Positions 17,284-25,102 of a DNA stretch of 64,000 nucleotides are shown here, piece after piece. The first letter of the stretch is position 1, and each line of letters begins with the position of its first letter. Below the pieces are notes generated by a model that saw only the letters and a program-made list of their open reading frames with translations, searched no databases and was not told the origin of the DNA. Position numbers and translations under genes: made by a program. The stretch is from CAVTHW01 sp963734625 (GTDB lineage: Bacteria; Acidobacteriota; Terriglobia; Bryobacterales; Bryobacteraceae), in contig CAVTHW010000024.1 in the NCBI GenBank assembly GCA_963734625.1, positions 124,001 to 188,000 of the forward strand. The letters run 5' to 3'.

Positions 17284-19104
17284 ATGCCGAAGCCGCCGAA
17301 TTGGGAAGGCCGGCGGCCGCGCGATCCCCGCCAGTTCGATGCGGGCACAGCCACGCCGTCGCTTCGGGCGGACATGGCTCTCCTGCGGCGGCTGCTGAGC
17401 CTGGCCCGGCCGTTCTGGCCATATCTGGCCGGCATCCTGCTGGTGAACCTGCTGGCCACGCCCGTGACCCTGCTCACCCCGGTCCCGGTCAAGATCGTGG
17501 TGGATAGCGCGATCGGAAGCAGTCCGATTCCGGGCTTCCTGCGCGCCGTGGTGCCTGCGTCCTTCACCCAGTCGAAGACCGATATCGTTCTGCTTGCCGT
17601 GGTCCTGCTGATGGCGGTCGCGCTGCTCGATCAACTTCAGGGATTGGGCAGCACCCTGCTCCGGGCGTACACGGGTGAACGCCTGGTGATGGGGTTCCGC
17701 AGCCGTTTGTTCCGGCACGCGCAGCGCCTGTCAATCTCCTACCATGACCGGCAGGGAACCTGGGATTCGGTCTATCGCATCCAGTACGATACAGCCGCGA
17801 TCCAGAATGTCTCGATCGACGGCGTCATTCCATTCCTGACCGCGGCCTTCAAGCTGGTGGCGATGCTTTGGGTGCTCATGCGCATCGACTGGAGTCTGGC
17901 GCTGGTGGCGATGACCATCTCACCCATCCTGTTTCTGCTGTCCCGCACCTACCGGCCTAGGCTGCGAAAACAATCGCGCGAGGTCAGGAGCCTGGAGAGC
18001 TCGGCGTTGTCGGTCGTTCAGGAAGCGCTCTCGGTGGTGCGCGTGGTGAAGGCGTTCGGGAGGGAGGATCAGGAGGAGGAGCGCTACGTCCAGCGCGCCA
18101 CCGAGGGCATTAGGGCGCGGGTCATGCTGGCCTTGGCCGAGGGGCAGTACGGGCTGATGGTCGGGTTGACGTCTGCCGTGGGAACCGCGGCCGTCCTCTG
18201 GATCGGCGTACGGCACGTCCAATCCGGGGCGCTGTCGGTTGGCACCCTGCTCGTAGTGCTTTCGTATCTGGGGAACCTGTATGGGCCCTTGAAGACGATC
18301 GGGAAGCAGGCTGCCAGCCTCCAGGGCAACCTGGCCAGTGCTGAGCGCGCGTTCTCTGTGTTTGACCAGACACCGGACGTAGCCGAAACTCCGCACCCAC
18401 GTCCGCTCGAACGGGCCAAGGGCGCCGTGGAGTTTCAGGACGTCTCATTCGCGTATGCGGAAGGCGCGCAGGTCTTGCACGATATTGCGCTGGCGGTCCC
18501 GGCGGGCGCGCGCGTGGGCATCGCCGGGAGAACCGGAGCGGGGAAGACCACGTTGATGAGCCTCCTAACCCGGTTCTACGACCCTTCCGGGGGGCGCATC
18601 CTGCTCGACGGAATCGATCTACGCGAATACAAGCTGGCCGACCTGCGCAACCAGTTCGCGATCGTGCTGCAGGAGCCGGTGCTGTTCTCCACCAGCATAG
18701 CGGAGAACATCGCCTACGCCCGGCCCGAGGCCACTGAGGAGGAGATCGAGCGGGCGGCGAAACTGGCCGACGCTCACGACTTCATCACGGCGCTTCCCGA
18801 CGGATACCAGACCCTGGTGGGTGAACGCGGCATGATGCTCTCCGGCGGCGAGCGCCAGCGCATCTCGCTGGCCCGCGCGTTCCTCAAAGACGCGCCGATC
18901 CTGCTGCTGGACGAGCCCACCAGTTCGGTGGATACCAAGACCGAGGCGGCCATCATGGAGGCCATGGAGCGGCTGATGCACGGCCGCACCAGCTTCGTCA
19001 TCGCCCACCGCGCGAGCACGCTGGAGAATTGTGATGTCAGGATGGAGCTGGAGCAGGGGCGGATTGTTTCACTGAAAAGGGCCGCGCCGGCTGTGAGAGA
19101 GTGA
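17284..19104 (+). CDS. MsbA-like ABC exporter (fused TM and ATPase domains)
   Basis: A 606-residue half-transporter expected to dimerise in the inner membrane. Residues about 35-330 hold the six-helix exporter domain (first helix PYLAGILLVNLLATPVTLL); residues about 360-600 the ATPase with Walker A GRTGAGKT, Q-loop VLQEPVLFS, signature LSGGERQR, Walker B ILLLDEPTSSVD and the H-loop VIAHR. It follows gmhA by 4 bases in the same operon, consistent with lipid A-core or other glycolipid flipping, but substrate is not proven by sequence. Confidence 0.9.
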   Translation: MPKPPNWEGRRPRDPRQFDAGTATPSLRADMALLRRLLSLARPFWPYLAGILLVNLLATPVTLLTPVPVKIVVDSAIGSSPIPGFLRAVVPASFTQSKTDIVLLAVVLLMAVALLDQLQGLGSTLLRAYTGERLVMGFRSRLFRHAQRLSISYHDRQGTWDSVYRIQYDTAAIQNVSIDGVIPFLTAAFKLVAMLWVLMRIDWSLALVAMTISPILFLLSRTYRPRLRKQSREVRSLESSALSVVQEALSVVRVVKAFGREDQEEERYVQRATEGIRARVMLALAEGQYGLMVGLTSAVGTAAVLWIGVRHVQSGALSVGTLLVVLSYLGNLYGPLKTIGKQAASLQGNLASAERAFSVFDQTPDVAETPHPRPLERAKGAVEFQDVSFAYAEGAQVLHDIALAVPAGARVGIAGRTGAGKTTLMSLLTRFYDPSGGRILLDGIDLREYKLADLRNQFAIVLQEPVLFSTSIAENIAYARPEATEEEIERAAKLADAHDFITALPDGYQTLVGERGMMLSGGERQRISLARAFLKDAPILLLDEPTSSVDTKTEAAIMEAMERLMHGRTSFVIAHRASTLENCDVRMELEQGRIVSLKRAAPAVRE

Positions 19105-19108
19105 ATCT

Positions 19109-20116
19109 ATGCTCGAGAAAGTGCGCTGGGGCGTCCTGGGCGCCGCGAACATCGCCACGCGGAAGGTGATCCCCGCCATGCAACGCGGGACCTCCTCTGA
19201 GGTGGTCGCCATCGCCTCCCGTGATCGTGCCAAAGCTGTAAGCGCAGCCGCGGAACTGGGTATTCCCAGGGCTTACGGATCTTACGAGGAGTTACTCGCC
19301 GACCCGGAGGTGGAGGCGGTCTACAACCCGCTGCCGAACCATCTGCACGTGCCGTGGTCCATACGAGCGGCCGAGGCCGGCAAGCACGTGCTGTGCGAGA
19401 AGCCCATCGCACTGAGCGTCGCCGAATGTCAGACCCTGATCGCAGCCCGCGACCGCGCCGGCGTGAAGATCGGCGAGGCGTTCATGGTCCGCACGCACCC
19501 GCAGTGGCTGCGGGCTCGGGAGTTGGCGCGCTCGGGGGAGGTGGGCGAAATGCGCGCGGTTGTGACCGCATTCAGCTACTTCAACCGAGACCCGAAGGAT
19601 ATCCGCAACCTGCCGGAGTGCGGCGGCGGCGCGCTTCTGGATATCGGTTGTTACTCCATCTTCACCTCACGCTTTCTTTTCGGAGAGGAGCCGGTCCGCG
19701 TGCAAGGACTCGTGGAGCGCGATCCGGAGTTTGGGACGGATCGCCTGACCTCGGCCGTTCTGGACTTCCCGTCGGGTCAATCGATCTTCACGTGCAGCAC
19801 GCAGCTTGTGTATTACCAACGCGTGCAGATTCTGGGTTCACGCGGCCGGATCGACATCGAGATTCCCTTCAATGCACCCATCGACCGGCCCTGCCGCCTG
19901 TTTGTGGACACTGGCGGCGCAACGGCCCGGATCGAGGAAATGCCCGTCTGCGATCAGTACACGATCCAAGGCGACTGCTTCTCCCGCGCGATTCGCGAAG
20001 GCGGCGAAGTCCCGGTGCCGCTCGAGGCAGCGCTCCGCAACATGGCCGTGATCGAGGCGGTCTTTCGCTCGGCCCGCACGGGGCAGTGGGAGAGACCGAA
20101 CGTTAGGGAACCGTGA
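19109..20116 (+). CDS. Gfo/Idh/MocA-family oxidoreductase
   Basis: A 335-residue NAD(P)-dependent dehydrogenase. The N-terminal Rossmann fold shows RWGVLGAANIATRKVIPAM and the YNPLPNHLHVPW loop; CEKPIAL (about 95-101) carries the conserved EKP lysine. The C-terminal half is the beta-sheet substrate domain (GGGALLDIGCYSIFTSRF). Homologues resemble xylose/glucose-type dehydrogenases, but the substrate is open. It starts 4 bases after the ABC gene and runs convergently into the microcompartment BMC-T gene with only 6 bases between stops; it may belong to either group. Confidence 0.88.
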   Translation: MLEKVRWGVLGAANIATRKVIPAMQRGTSSEVVAIASRDRAKAVSAAAELGIPRAYGSYEELLADPEVEAVYNPLPNHLHVPWSIRAAEAGKHVLCEKPIALSVAECQTLIAARDRAGVKIGEAFMVRTHPQWLRARELARSGEVGEMRAVVTAFSYFNRDPKDIRNLPECGGGALLDIGCYSIFTSRFLFGEEPVRVQGLVERDPEFGTDRLTSAVLDFPSGQSIFTCSTQLVYYQRVQILGSRGRIDIEIPFNAPIDRPCRLFVDTGGATARIEEMPVCDQYTIQGDCFSRAIREGGEVPVPLEAALRNMAVIEAVFRSARTGQWERPNVREP

Positions 20117-20122
20117 CCCTCG

Positions 20123-20680
20123 TTACAGGAACTCGCGGAACAGTTCGCGGCTGGGGGCGGCGATGACGCAGCGGCCCACCAGGATGCCGTCCTCGGCGGC
20201 CACTGCGGCGCCGGCCGAAACCGCGGCCTCGACGCTGGCCACGTCGCCGGTCAGCATCACGAAGCCCTTGCCGCCGATCGCCATCGCCAGGTGAATGCGG
20301 AACAGCGTGACGTCGGCCGTCTTGGCGGCCGCATCGGCGACATCTATGATGCTTGATGCCGAGAAGGTCTCGATCACGCCCAGCGCTTTGGTGCGCTCGG
20401 GCGTGAGGTCGACGGCCATCGCGATCGCCGGGAACACCGACTCGTGCACGTGAGCGATGACCCGCTTCTCGACCAGGCTGCCACCGCACACTTTGGCGCC
20501 GGCCTCCACCGAGGATTCGGTCGAAGCTACGTCCCCGCCGACCACGACCAGGTATTTTCCCGAGCAGATGGTGCGCGCCAGCAACAGTTCGACCGAAGCG
20601 GCTTTCAGCATCGCGTCCTGGGCCAGCACGCCGGCCGCAATCGACGTGGTTTCGACAAGTCCAATAGAATCGAGCGCCAT
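20123..20680 (-). CDS. BMC-T tandem-domain shell protein, PduT-type with Fe-S cysteine
   Basis: A 185-residue microcompartment shell trimer subunit with two BMC domains (about 1-92 and 95-185). The first contains ARTICSGKYLVVVGGDVAST; Cys39 corresponds to the PduT cysteine (TICPGK in PduT) that binds a [4Fe-4S] cluster at the trimer pore. The second begins KALGVIETFSASSIIDVADA. This subtype conducts electrons rather than metabolites. Its ATG overlaps the stop of the PduS/RnfC-like gene by one base (TAATG), so the two are translationally coupled, exactly the functional pair expected. Confidence 0.93.
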   Translation of the reverse strand: MALDSIGLVETTSIAAGVLAQDAMLKAASVELLLARTICSGKYLVVVGGDVASTESSVEAGAKVCGGSLVEKRVIAHVHESVFPAIAMAVDLTPERTKALGVIETFSASSIIDVADAAAKTADVTLFRIHLAMAIGGKGFVMLTGDVASVEAAVSAGAAVAAEDGILVGRCVIAAPSRELFREFL

Positions 20681-22024
20681 TACGCCTCTCTTTCGATCGT
20701 CACCGCACCGTCAACCGCGCGCACAACGCCTTCGATGCTCGAATGAATCCTGGCCCCCAGCGCGCCCTCGGCCGGCGCGGCGAGAAGGTCGCCCACCCGC
20801 ACGCGGTCGCCAGGCTTAACCACCGCCACGGCCGGCGCTCCGGCATGCTGCTTGAGGGGCAGCACCACGCGGCGCGGATCGAGCGGCCGGTCCTCGAGCG
20901 GCCCGACATTGTTGAACTCCGTGAGCCCGAGCTTCCGCATCAGCCGCCGCATGGGCGCGCGCCGCTCCCGGTTCAGCGGATGCGGCTCGATCGAGGCCGG
21001 ATCGCCCTTCCAGAACAGCTTCAATTCGCGGGCCATCGGCTTGGCCTCGACGCATACGTTCTTCGGGTCCAGGTTCTCGGGACAGGCGTATAGGCTGCAC
21101 AGGTTGCACTCGCAGCAGGCCAGCGTCCCGGCAATCAATTGCGCCTTGTCGCCCATAAACCCGACCGCGGTCATGGCGCGGTGCGGCTGAATGGGATGGC
21201 CCAGCAGGTAGCGCGGGCATAGATCCGTGCAGAACCGGCACTGGTCGCAGGCCGACTTGGCGATGCGCGCGGTCTGACTTCCAGGTGTGCTTGTACCAGC
21301 CGGCCAGATAATGCGACGCGGGAAGCACGACAATGCCGCCGGTGGTCTTCGTCACGGGCTCATCCAGACCCTTGGCCAGCCGCGCCATCATGACGCCGCC
21401 GAGAAGGCACTCGAAATCCGCCTCGGTCGCTCCCCCGGCCGCCTCGATGACCTCCCCGATCGACATCCCGACCGGAACCCGCAGCGTCACCGGTGTGCGC
21501 ACCGCGCCCGCCACGGTCAAATACTTGTGCGTGACCGGCTGGTCCAGACCGATGTTTACCAGCGTTTCCACGTTCGCCACCACGCAGCCGACATCGCGCG
21601 GAAGCCCGCCCGGAGGGATCACGCGGCCCGTGACGTCGTAGACCAGCACGAATTCATCGCCTGCCGGGTAGCAGTCCCGGAGCGGCTGGATGCGCACGCC
21701 CGCGGCCAGTGTCGGAGCCAGTTCGGCGATGATGTCGGTGTACTTTTCCTTGATGCCGATGACGCCCTCCCGGGCGCCCACCTGCTCCATCGCCAGGCGC
21801 AAGCCCTCGAGCATGGGCTTGGCCAGATGGTGCAGCAACTCCTTGTCCTTGTGCAGCAGCGGCTCGCACTCGGCGGCGTTGACGATGAACAGCGGAACCT
21901 GGGTCTGGAGCTTGACCGCGGTGGGGAAGCCCCCGCCGCCGGCGCCGACGACGCCCAGTTCCTCTATCCTTTGGGTGAATCCGCCGGACTTTGGCTGAAG
22001 CTGATCGTTCTTTCTTCTTGACAC
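20680..22024 (-). CDS. PduS/RnfC-like flavo-iron-sulfur protein (one frameshift)
   Basis: BMC-associated electron-transfer protein; PduS is a flavoprotein with two [4Fe-4S] clusters that contacts PduT. GVVGAGGGGFPTAVKL near the N-terminus is the glycine-rich flavin/NADH-binding loop of RnfC/NuoF proteins. Two ferredoxin motifs follow: CDQCRFCTDLCPRYLLG and CCECNLCSLYACP. The C-terminus has a barrel-sandwich/SLBB-type segment (VVKPGDRVRVGDLLA). The frame breaks around 21270, between YLAGWYKHTWK and ARIAKSACDQC; removing one base gives 447 residues, close to PduS. GTG 22024 is the start, almost leaderless relative to its promoter. Confidence 0.9.
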
Positions 22025-22032
22025 TGACTGAA

Positions 22033-22062
22033 ATTATATATTAAGCTGTCAATATCAGTCAA
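22033..22062 (-). promoter_or_regulatory. Promoter of the PduS-like/BMC-T operon
   Basis: Reading the minus strand, TTGACT (22062-22057) and a perfect TATAAT (22038-22033) are separated by 18 bp. Transcription would start around 22026, only a couple of bases before GTG 22024, so the message is predicted to be leaderless or nearly so. The -35 box lies inside the repeated operator-like elements of the divergent region. Confidence 0.65.
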
Positions 22063-22075
22063 TAGCAGTCAGAAT
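22046..22075. promoter_or_regulatory. Three 10-bp tandem operator-like repeats in the divergent BMC promoter
   Basis: CTGTCAATAT, CAGTCAATAG and CAGTCAGAAT follow one another without gap at exactly 10-bp steps, one turn of the helix. An inverted copy, TGACTGA, lies at 22025-22031. DeoR-family repressors (GlpR, DeoR types) commonly bind phased direct repeats, and a DeoR-type gene ends this operon. The array sits between the divergent start codons at 22024 and 22085 and would control both arms of the locus. Confidence 0.6.
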
Positions 22076-22084
22076 ACGCCCCTA

Positions 22085-23224
22085 ATGAATATCTTGGTCG
22101 CCAATATCGGCAGCACCTCCTTCAAGTACCGCGTGCTTGACACCGATTCGTGGCTGGTGCGGGCGCAGGGCCGGATCGAGCGGATCGGCCAGCCCGGAAG
22201 CGGCTGCCCCGATTACGAGACGGCCATCCAGCGCTGCGTGGACGACATCGCTGGCGTTGGCCGGCCGCTGGGCAGTCTGAGCGAGCTCGCCGCAATCGGT
22301 TTCAAGGCCGTACATGCGGGACCGCTCGGTGGCGCGCGGCTGATCGACGACAAAGTGCTGGCGGCGATGGAGGAATTCTCCTTCTTTGCGCCGGCCCACA
22401 ACCCGCCCTATATCGCCGCCATGCGGTCCTTCCGCAAGGCGCTCCCGGCGATGCCGCTGGTGGCGCTGTTTGAAACCGCTTTTTTCGATCAGTTGGACGA
22501 AGCCGCCACCGCTTACGCGGTGCCGTTTGCCTGGAAAGAGGAGTTTGGCATCCGGAGGTATGGCTTTCACGGTGCCAGCCACCGGGCCGCCAGCGAACGC
22601 GCCCAGGAAGTGCTGGGCCGCAAGGACCTGCGCCACATCTCTTGCCACCTGGGCGGCAGTTCCAGTTTGGCCGCTATCCGGTCGGGCGTCGCCATTGACA
22701 CGAGCTTCGGCATGTCTCCGCAATCTGGGCTGCCGCAGAACAACCGCAGCGGCGACCTGGACGTTTTCGCCGCGCTGTACATGATGCAGAAGCTGCGCCT
22801 GGGAGTTGAGGAGATGGCGGCTGTGCTGGCGAGCCAGTCCGGCTTGGCCGGCATCAGCGGGACCAGCGGCGACATGCGCGATCTGGAGGAGGCCGCGGCG
22901 GCGGGGAGCCATCCGGCGCGGCTCGCCATTGACGTGTTCATCCGCGCGGTTCGCCGGTATATGGGCGCGTTTCTGGTGGAGCTGGGCGGGCTGGACGTGC
23001 TGACCTTTTCCGGTGGCATCGGCGAGAACAGCCCGGAAGTCCGCGCCGGCGCGTGCCGGGGGCTGGAGCGCTTCGGAATCGTTCTGGATACCGCTCGAAA
23101 TGCAGCGGCTCGAGGCGAGGCGCGGATCTCGGCGCCGGACTCGCCAGTGGCCGTGCTGATCGTGCCCGCGGATGAGGAGAAGATTGTCGCTCGTGCCGTG
23201 GCGGAGGTGATTCGTGGCTGTTGA
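22085..23224 (+). CDS. ackA: Acetate/propionate-type kinase of the BMC operon
   Basis: A 379-residue ASKHA-fold acyl kinase converting an acyl-phosphate and ADP to the free acid and ATP. Signatures: VANIGSTSFKYRVLD (in place of the usual NxGSSSxK), FETAFFD (about 134-140), RYGFHGASHR (about 158-167), HISCHLGGSSSLAAIRSG (about 182-199) and TFSGGIGENSPEVR. In this setting the substrate is predicted to be lactyl-phosphate (or propionyl-/acetyl-phosphate) released by PduL. It overlaps pduL by 11 bases. No encapsulation-type extension is visible, so it probably works outside the shell. Confidence 0.92.
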   Translation: MNILVANIGSTSFKYRVLDTDSWLVRAQGRIERIGQPGSGCPDYETAIQRCVDDIAGVGRPLGSLSELAAIGFKAVHAGPLGGARLIDDKVLAAMEEFSFFAPAHNPPYIAAMRSFRKALPAMPLVALFETAFFDQLDEAATAYAVPFAWKEEFGIRRYGFHGASHRAASERAQEVLGRKDLRHISCHLGGSSSLAAIRSGVAIDTSFGMSPQSGLPQNNRSGDLDVFAALYMMQKLRLGVEEMAAVLASQSGLAGISGTSGDMRDLEEAAAAGSHPARLAIDVFIRAVRRYMGAFLVELGGLDVLTFSGGIGENSPEVRAGACRGLERFGIVLDTARNAAARGEARISAPDSPVAVLIVPADEEKIVARAVAEVIRGC

Positions 23225-23882
23225 TCTAAGCAGTGCGCTCACCCGGGATGTGGTCGAGCAGATCGTGCGGGAAGTGGTTCTGAAGAGACTGGGCGGCGGC
23301 CCCAAGCCAGGTCCGACGCTGGCGGTCCACGCCTCGGCGCGTCATATGCATGTCTGCCGGGAAGATCTGGACGTGCTGTTCGGCCCGGGCCACGAACTGA
23401 GCTCCGACCACCCGCTATATCAAGAAGGCAATTACGCGGCTAAGGAAACCGTGACCCTGGTTGGTCCCCGCAGCCGGCTGATCTCCAACCTGCGCATCCT
23501 GGGTCCGATGCGCAAGGAGTCGCAGATCGAGCTGGCTTTCACGGATGCGATCAGCCTGGGCATTGAAGCGCCCATCCGGCTCTCGGGCGACCTCAAGGGG
23601 ACGCCGGGCTGCTTTGTCATGGGCCCGAAAGGTACGGTGCAGCTTAAACAGGGCGTGATCCGCGCGGCCATCCACGTTCACATGAACGGCGACGAGGCGG
23701 CGTACTTCGGCGTGAAGCAGGGCGAAGTGCTGAAGCTGCAGGTCGGCGGCGACGCCGGCGTGACTTTCAACCGCGTGCATGTCAGGATCGACCCCAAGTC
23801 GCGGCTGAACGTGCACCTGGACACGGACGAGGCCAATGCCTGTGGCCTGCACCTGGTGAAGGATGTCGAGCTTATCAAGTAG
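23214..23882 (+). CDS. pduL: PduL-type phosphate acyltransferase with encapsulation peptide
   Basis: A 222-residue zinc-dependent phosphotransacylase that turns acyl-CoA into acyl-phosphate and recycles CoA inside the microcompartment. Core motifs are VHASARHMHVCREDLDVLFG (His zinc ligands) and AAIHVHMNGDEAAYFGV in the second beta-barrel. About 35 residues precede the core, with the amphipathic helix SALTRDVVEQIVREVVLKRL, a typical encapsulation peptide. GTG 23214 has GGAGG 7 bases upstream. The PduL family, not Pta, is the hallmark BMC enzyme. Confidence 0.95.
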   Translation: MAVDLSSALTRDVVEQIVREVVLKRLGGGPKPGPTLAVHASARHMHVCREDLDVLFGPGHELSSDHPLYQEGNYAAKETVTLVGPRSRLISNLRILGPMRKESQIELAFTDAISLGIEAPIRLSGDLKGTPGCFVMGPKGTVQLKQGVIRAAIHVHMNGDEAAYFGVKQGEVLKLQVGGDAGVTFNRVHVRIDPKSRLNVHLDTDEANACGLHLVKDVELIK

Positions 23883-23897
23883 GAAGCGAGGTTAAGA

Positions 23898-24194
23898 ATG
23901 AGACAAGCGTTGGGAATGATTGAGACCAAGGGTCTGGTGACGCTGTCCGAGGCAGTGGACGCCATGCTCAAAGCGGCCAGCGTAACTTTCCGGAGTTGGG
24001 AGCCGGTGGGCTCCGGCCTGGTGACGGCTTTCGTGGAAGGCGACGTAGCCGCCGTGAAAGCGGCCACGGACGCAGGAGCCGAGGCCGCCGGGCGGATTGG
24101 CGAAGTCGTGGCGGTGCAGGTGATTCCGCGGCCGCACGACGATTTGGAAGGTTTTTTCCAGGGACCGGGCGCCCCGGCGGCGAGCGCGTCGTAG
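23898..24194 (+). CDS. BMC-H shell hexamer protein 1
   Basis: A 98-residue single-BMC-domain protein forming hexameric shell tiles. It starts MRQALGMIETKGLVTLSEAV, contains the invariant AVDAMLKAASV helix, a pore-lining WEPVGSGLVT segment, and the edge motif VIPRPHDDLEGFF near the end; lysine 26 region (MLK) is the conserved edge lysine. A short Ala/Ser-rich tail (APAASAS) follows. First of three tandem BMC-H genes. Confidence 0.95.
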   Translation: MRQALGMIETKGLVTLSEAVDAMLKAASVTFRSWEPVGSGLVTAFVEGDVAAVKAATDAGAEAAGRIGEVVAVQVIPRPHDDLEGFFQGPGAPAASAS

Positions 24195-24213
24195 GGCAGG
24201 GAGGAACAAGAGT

Positions 24214-24483
24214 ATGAACGAAGCAATTGGTTTGATCGAAACCAGAGGCCTGGTCGGCCTGATTGAGGCCAGCGACGCCATGTGCAAGGCGGCCAGCGTG
24301 ACGCTGGTCGGCCAGAAACAGATCGGCGGCGGCTACGTTACGGTTATTGTGCGCGGCGACGTCGGCAGCGTGCGCGCCGCGGTGGATGCCGGCGCGGCGG
24401 CCGCCAAGGCGGTCGGCGAGCTCCTGGCTTCGCACGTGATCCCGCGTCCGCACGAGGGACTGGTCGAAGGAATGCTGCGTTAA
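24214..24483 (+). CDS. BMC-H shell hexamer protein 2
   Basis: An 89-residue single-BMC-domain protein. MNEAIGLIETRGLVGLIEAS, then DAMCKAASVTLVGQKQIGGG with a pore segment Ile-Gly-Gly-Gly instead of the GSG of its two paralogues and a cysteine in the helix (DAMCK). Ends VIPRPHEGLVEGMLR. The different pore loop suggests a different permeability from BMC-H 1 and 3. AGGGAGGAAC precedes the ATG. Confidence 0.95.
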   Translation: MNEAIGLIETRGLVGLIEASDAMCKAASVTLVGQKQIGGGYVTVIVRGDVGSVRAAVDAGAAAAKAVGELLASHVIPRPHEGLVEGMLR

Positions 24484-24495
24484 GGAGAGATGGAA

Positions 24496-24771
24496 ATGGC
24501 GCAACAAGCAATTGGAATGATCGAAATCAGAGGACTGGCGGCGCTGGTCCAGGCGACTGACGCCATGCTGAAGGCCGCGAACGTCAAATTCCGCGGCTGG
24601 AAGAAAGTGGGCAGCGGACTCTGCACGGCGTTCGTGGGCGGCGATGTGGCGGCGGTCAGGGCGGCGACCGACGCGGGGGCGGCGGCGGCCAAGGCCATGG
24701 GCGGCGAGATTATCAGCGTCCATGTTATCCCGCGGCCGCACGACGAACTCGGCACGGTTCTGCCGAAGTAA
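24496..24771 (+). CDS. BMC-H shell hexamer protein 3
   Basis: A 91-residue single-BMC-domain protein. ATG 24496 (MAQQAIGMIEIRG) is preferred over ATG 24490 because the GGAG site at 24484-24487 is then 8 bases away. DAMLKAANVKFRGWKKVGSG contains the pore GSG and edge lysine; the tail is VIPRPHDELGTVLPK. Close paralogue of BMC-H 1 (both read ...F-R-x-W...VGSGL), suggesting a recent duplication. Confidence 0.95.
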   Translation: MAQQAIGMIEIRGLAALVQATDAMLKAANVKFRGWKKVGSGLCTAFVGGDVAAVRAATDAGAAAAKAMGGEIISVHVIPRPHDELGTVLPK

Positions 24772-24805
24772 GCCGGCGTCTCCGCGGAGACCGGGAGGTA
24801 AAGCT

Positions 24806-25102
24806 GTGTTTCTGGCAAAGGTGATCGGCAACGTCGTCGCGACGCAGAAGAACGACAAGCTCCAGGGGATGAAGCTGCTGTTGATTCAGCCCTACATCAA
24901 CAAGGAACAGGCAGCTGGTGCAATCGGGCAGTTCGGTGGTGGCGGTGGATAGCGTGGGCGCGGGTTCGGAGAGTGCGTGCTGTTCACGCAAGGCAGTTCG
25001 GCGCGCCTGACGCCCACCACCAAGGATGCGCCGGTCGATTGCGTGATCGTGGGGATCGTGGACATGATCGAGGTCCGCGGCGAGAAAGTGGAGAAACCCT
25101 AA
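24806..25102 (+). CDS. BMC-P pentamer shell protein 1 (two compensating frameshifts)
   Basis: EutN/CcmL-family vertex pentamer. GTG 24806 starts VFLAKVIGNVVATQKNDKL; an extra base near 24915 (GAACAGGCAGCTG) moves the frame to QLVQSGSSVVAVDSVGAG, and a missing base near 24965 moves it back to GECVLFTQGSSARLT, ending CVIVGIVDMIEVRGEK. Corrected length is 98 residues, as usual for the family. Read literally it stops at 24952 and is truncated. The stop TAA shares a base with the aldehyde dehydrogenase ATG (TAATG). Confidence 0.85.

Noticed and set aside
20444..20819. Plus-strand frames opposite BMC-T
   Set aside because: Antisense of a clear two-domain shell gene.
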